DNA from: Alphaproteobacteria bacterium UBA6189 | Lineage (GTDB): Bacteria; Pseudomonadota; Alphaproteobacteria; Rickettsiales; UBA3002 | Length of the DNA: 9,283 nt | NCBI GenBank assembly: GCA_002422745.1 | Contig: DITH01000018.1 | Span: 1-9,283, forward strand | Direction of reading: 5' to 3' | In this document: positions 7,407 through 9,283 of the stretch, one piece after another | Layout: every line of letters starts with the position of its first letter | How positions within the stretch are numbered: the first letter of the stretch is position 1 | Translations under genes and position numbers: made by a program | Notes under the pieces: model-generated | What the model was told of the DNA's origin: nothing | Databases searched by the model: none | What the model saw: the letters and a program-made list of their open reading frames with translations, nothing else

Positions 7407-9062
7407 ATGGGCTTTAACTTCACCCCGCATAACGACGACCTGCTGTTTGTGCCATTGGGCGGTGCCAATGAAATCGGCATGAACCTCAACTTGTATCGCT
7501 ATAAAGGCAAATGGTTGATGATCGATCTGGGCATCGGGTTTGCCGATAATCACCTGCCGGGGGTCGATATTGTGGTGCCGAACATCGATGCAATCACGCC
7601 GTATAAGCAGGATATCGTGGGGCTGGTGATTACCCACGCGCACGAAGACCATGTCGGTGCGGTGCCGTATTTATGGCCGGAACTGGGCTGCCCCATTTAC
7701 ACCACCGCCTTTACCGCTGCCGTGCTTAAAGCCAAGCTGGTAGAGGAGGGGATTACCGCCAAAGTGCCGATTCACGAGGTGAAGGCCGGGCAAAGCTACG
7801 ACATTGGCCCCTTTACGCTCGAGATGGTGCCGATCACTCATTCCATTCCCGAAATGCATGCGGTGGCGGTGAAAACCGATAAAGGCACCGTGATGCATAC
7901 CGGCGACTGGAAACTCGACGCCGCCCCGATGGTTGGCGGCACGACGGATGAAGCCACCTTGAAGCGCTACGGCGATGAAGGGGTGTTGGCCATGGTATGC
8001 GATTCGACCAACGTATTCGTTGAGGGGGAATCGGGCTCGGAGAAAGATGTGCGCGCCAGCTTAACCGACATGATCCGCGAATGCCGTGAACGCGTGATCG
8101 TCACGACCTTCTCCTCCAACATCGCCCGGTTGGAATCGGTTATTTATGCGGCACAGGCGGCGGGGCGCGAAGTGGTGCTTGCCGGGCGCTCGATCTGGCG
8201 CATGGTTGGGGCCGCCCAAGAAGCGGGCTATTTGCAGGATGCCAGGCCCTTCCTTACCGATACGCAGGGCATGGAACTGCCGCGCCATAAAGCGGCGTTT
8301 ATTGCCACCGGCTGTCAGGGCGAATCGCGCGCGGCGCTTTCCAAAATCGCCCGCGGCGAACATCCGATGATTCGCCTCAGCCCCGGCGACACGGTAATTT
8401 TTTCGTCGCGTAATATTCCGGGTAACGAGCTGGAAATCGCCTTCGTCCATAACCGCCTGGTGGCGCAAGGGGTGGAAGTGATTAACGACTATAACGGCTT
8501 TACCCATGTGTCCGGCCACCCGGCGCGCATGGAGCTGGAACGGATGTACCAACTGGTGCGTCCACACATTGCCGTGCCGGTGCATGGCGAGGCACGCCAT
8601 ATCCACGAGCATGCAAATTTTGCCAAAGCCTTGCAGGTGCCGCTGGCGATCGAGCCGAGCAACGGCGTGGTGATAAACCTGACCGCCGAGAAACCGGGCA
8701 TTATCGGCTCGGTGGAGTCCGGCTATCTGGCGATGGATGGCACCTCGCTGATCGATAGTAATTCCACGGTGATTCGTCAGCGCCGCAAGCTACGCGACGA
8801 CGGGGCATGCATGGTGTCGCTGGTGCTCGATAAAAAAGGCGGGCTCGCCGCGACACCGCGTATCACCGGCCCTGGCTGCCTCGATGAAGAGGAAGATCGC
8901 GATTTCATCGCCTCGCTGGCTGAAGGCATCGGTGAGATGATTGAGGCGCGCGGCAAGCGCACCAAAGCGCCGACCGAGCTGGTGCATAATCACCTGCGTA
9001 AAGCGATCCGCGACGAGCTGGGCAAAAAACCAGTCATCACGGTGCATATTCATCATTTGTAG
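7407..9062 (+). CDS. rnj: Ribonuclease J (metallo-beta-lactamase / beta-CASP nuclease)
   Basis: RNase J is a zinc-dependent 5'-to-3' exoribonuclease, with endonuclease activity in some species, acting in RNA turnover and rRNA end maturation in the cytoplasm. The 551-residue product matches the family length. After the opening motif VPLGGANEIGMNL (15-27), the metallo-beta-lactamase domain shows HAHEDH (77-82), H145 and HTGDWK (164-169). The beta-CASP domain carries TTFSSNIARLE (233-243), TGCQGESRAALSKIA (301-315) and FSSRNIPGNE (332-341). The metallo-beta-lactamase fold resumes with THVSGHPARME (366-376) and PVHGEARH (391-398), and a small C-terminal domain ends in HIHHL. All metal-ligand motifs appear intact. 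The ATG at 7407 is chosen for its ribosome binding site and family alignment. It follows coaX after 94 bases, the largest gap in the window, and may be partly independent in expression. Confidence 0.96.
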   Translation: MGFNFTPHNDDLLFVPLGGANEIGMNLNLYRYKGKWLMIDLGIGFADNHLPGVDIVVPNIDAITPYKQDIVGLVITHAHEDHVGAVPYLWPELGCPIYTTAFTAAVLKAKLVEEGITAKVPIHEVKAGQSYDIGPFTLEMVPITHSIPEMHAVAVKTDKGTVMHTGDWKLDAAPMVGGTTDEATLKRYGDEGVLAMVCDSTNVFVEGESGSEKDVRASLTDMIRECRERVIVTTFSSNIARLESVIYAAQAAGREVVLAGRSIWRMVGAAQEAGYLQDARPFLTDTQGMELPRHKAAFIATGCQGESRAALSKIARGEHPMIRLSPGDTVIFSSRNIPGNELEIAFVHNRLVAQGVEVINDYNGFTHVSGHPARMELERMYQLVRPHIAVPVHGEARHIHEHANFAKALQVPLAIEPSNGVVINLTAEKPGIIGSVESGYLAMDGTSLIDSNSTVIRQRRKLRDDGACMVSLVLDKKGGLAATPRITGPGCLDEEEDRDFIASLAEGIGEMIEARGKRTKAPTELVHNHLRKAIRDELGKKPVITVHIHHL

Positions 9063-9083
9063 AATGGGATTGCGGATCGTGCG

Positions 9084-9283
9084 TTACAGCACGGGGCGTG
9101 CCATGGCGGCATCGATCGCTTGCAGCCGGTCGGCATGCACGGCGTGGCGTACCTGATTGCGCGGCAATTCCGGCAGGCCAGCCATTTGCTCCGGCGGAAT
9201 AGGGGCGGGGCGCGCGGCGAAATCGTTGCCGGGCACGGCGGCCAGTGCAGCGGTGTCGATCGGGCTGGTTGCGGTCGGTGCGC
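9084..9283 (-). CDS. Unidentified convergent gene, C-terminal part only
   Basis: On the minus strand a frame is open from the window edge to a TAA at 9084-9086, giving 65 residues of a C-terminus rich in Ala and Pro (for example PIPPEQMAGLPELPRNQVRH, then ending AAMARPVL). The third codon positions are mostly G or C, as expected for a real gene in this genome, and the plus-strand frames here look worse. I do not recognise the family: there is no membrane segment or known motif, and the low-complexity Pro/Ala character suggests a linker or flexible tail. The gene converges on rnj, with 21 bases between the stop codons and no clear terminator. The start lies outside the window. The frame could be spurious because it is short. 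Confidence 0.5.
   Translation of the reverse strand, partial: APTATSPIDTAALAAVPGNDFAARPAPIPPEQMAGLPELPRNQVRHAVHADRLQAIDAAMARPVL

Noticed and set aside
9078..9093. Possible terminator hairpin CGTGC/GCACG between rnj and the convergent gene
   Set aside because: The stem is only five pairs with a six-base loop and has no T-tract on either strand.
8941..9156. Plus-strand open frame crossing the rnj end
   Set aside because: It mostly overlaps rnj out of frame, and its product is a low-complexity Arg/Ser/Cys-rich string with no ribosome binding site.

Overview
The window is a stretch of bacterial chromosome, almost certainly from an alphaproteobacterium of moderately high GC. This rests on three things: the order nuoJ-nuoK-nuoL-nuoM-nuoN-birA-coaX-rnj, which is a familiar alphaproteobacterial arrangement; the protein sequences, for example the NuoJ ending VKPGQGA and the NuoL ending with its QTGYLYxYAFAM signature; and the presence of RNase J in a proteobacterial-looking genome. 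I cannot name a genus.

Layout. Bases 2-5762 carry the distal membrane-arm half of the respiratory complex I operon: the 3' part of nuoJ (cut by the window edge), then complete nuoK, nuoL, nuoM and nuoN. The genes are packed with gaps of 1-6 bases or overlaps of 1-4 bases. Bases 5762-7312 hold birA (biotin-protein ligase without a DNA-binding domain) and coaX (type III pantothenate kinase), also tightly packed. A 94-base gap (7313-7406) with two small inverted repeats precedes rnj (ribonuclease J, 7407-9062). All eight genes lie on the plus strand and could form one polycistronic unit, although the gap before rnj could hold a processing site or a promoter I cannot recognise. The last 200 bases contain the 3' end of a convergent minus-strand gene that I do not recognise.

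How they work together. NuoL, NuoM and NuoN are the three antiporter-like proton channels, and NuoJ and NuoK link them to the quinone-site end of the complex. BirA attaches biotin to carboxylases, CoaX starts coenzyme A synthesis, and RNase J degrades and matures RNA from the 5' end. These are housekeeping functions whose linkage is conserved in this class rather than an obvious single pathway.

I found no mobile element, CRISPR array, tRNA, rRNA, phage gene or defence system, and no convincing undescribed system. The points most worth a second look are the hairpin-bearing leader of rnj, the long acidic tail of NuoM, the extended NuoK N-terminus and the unidentified convergent gene at the right edge.
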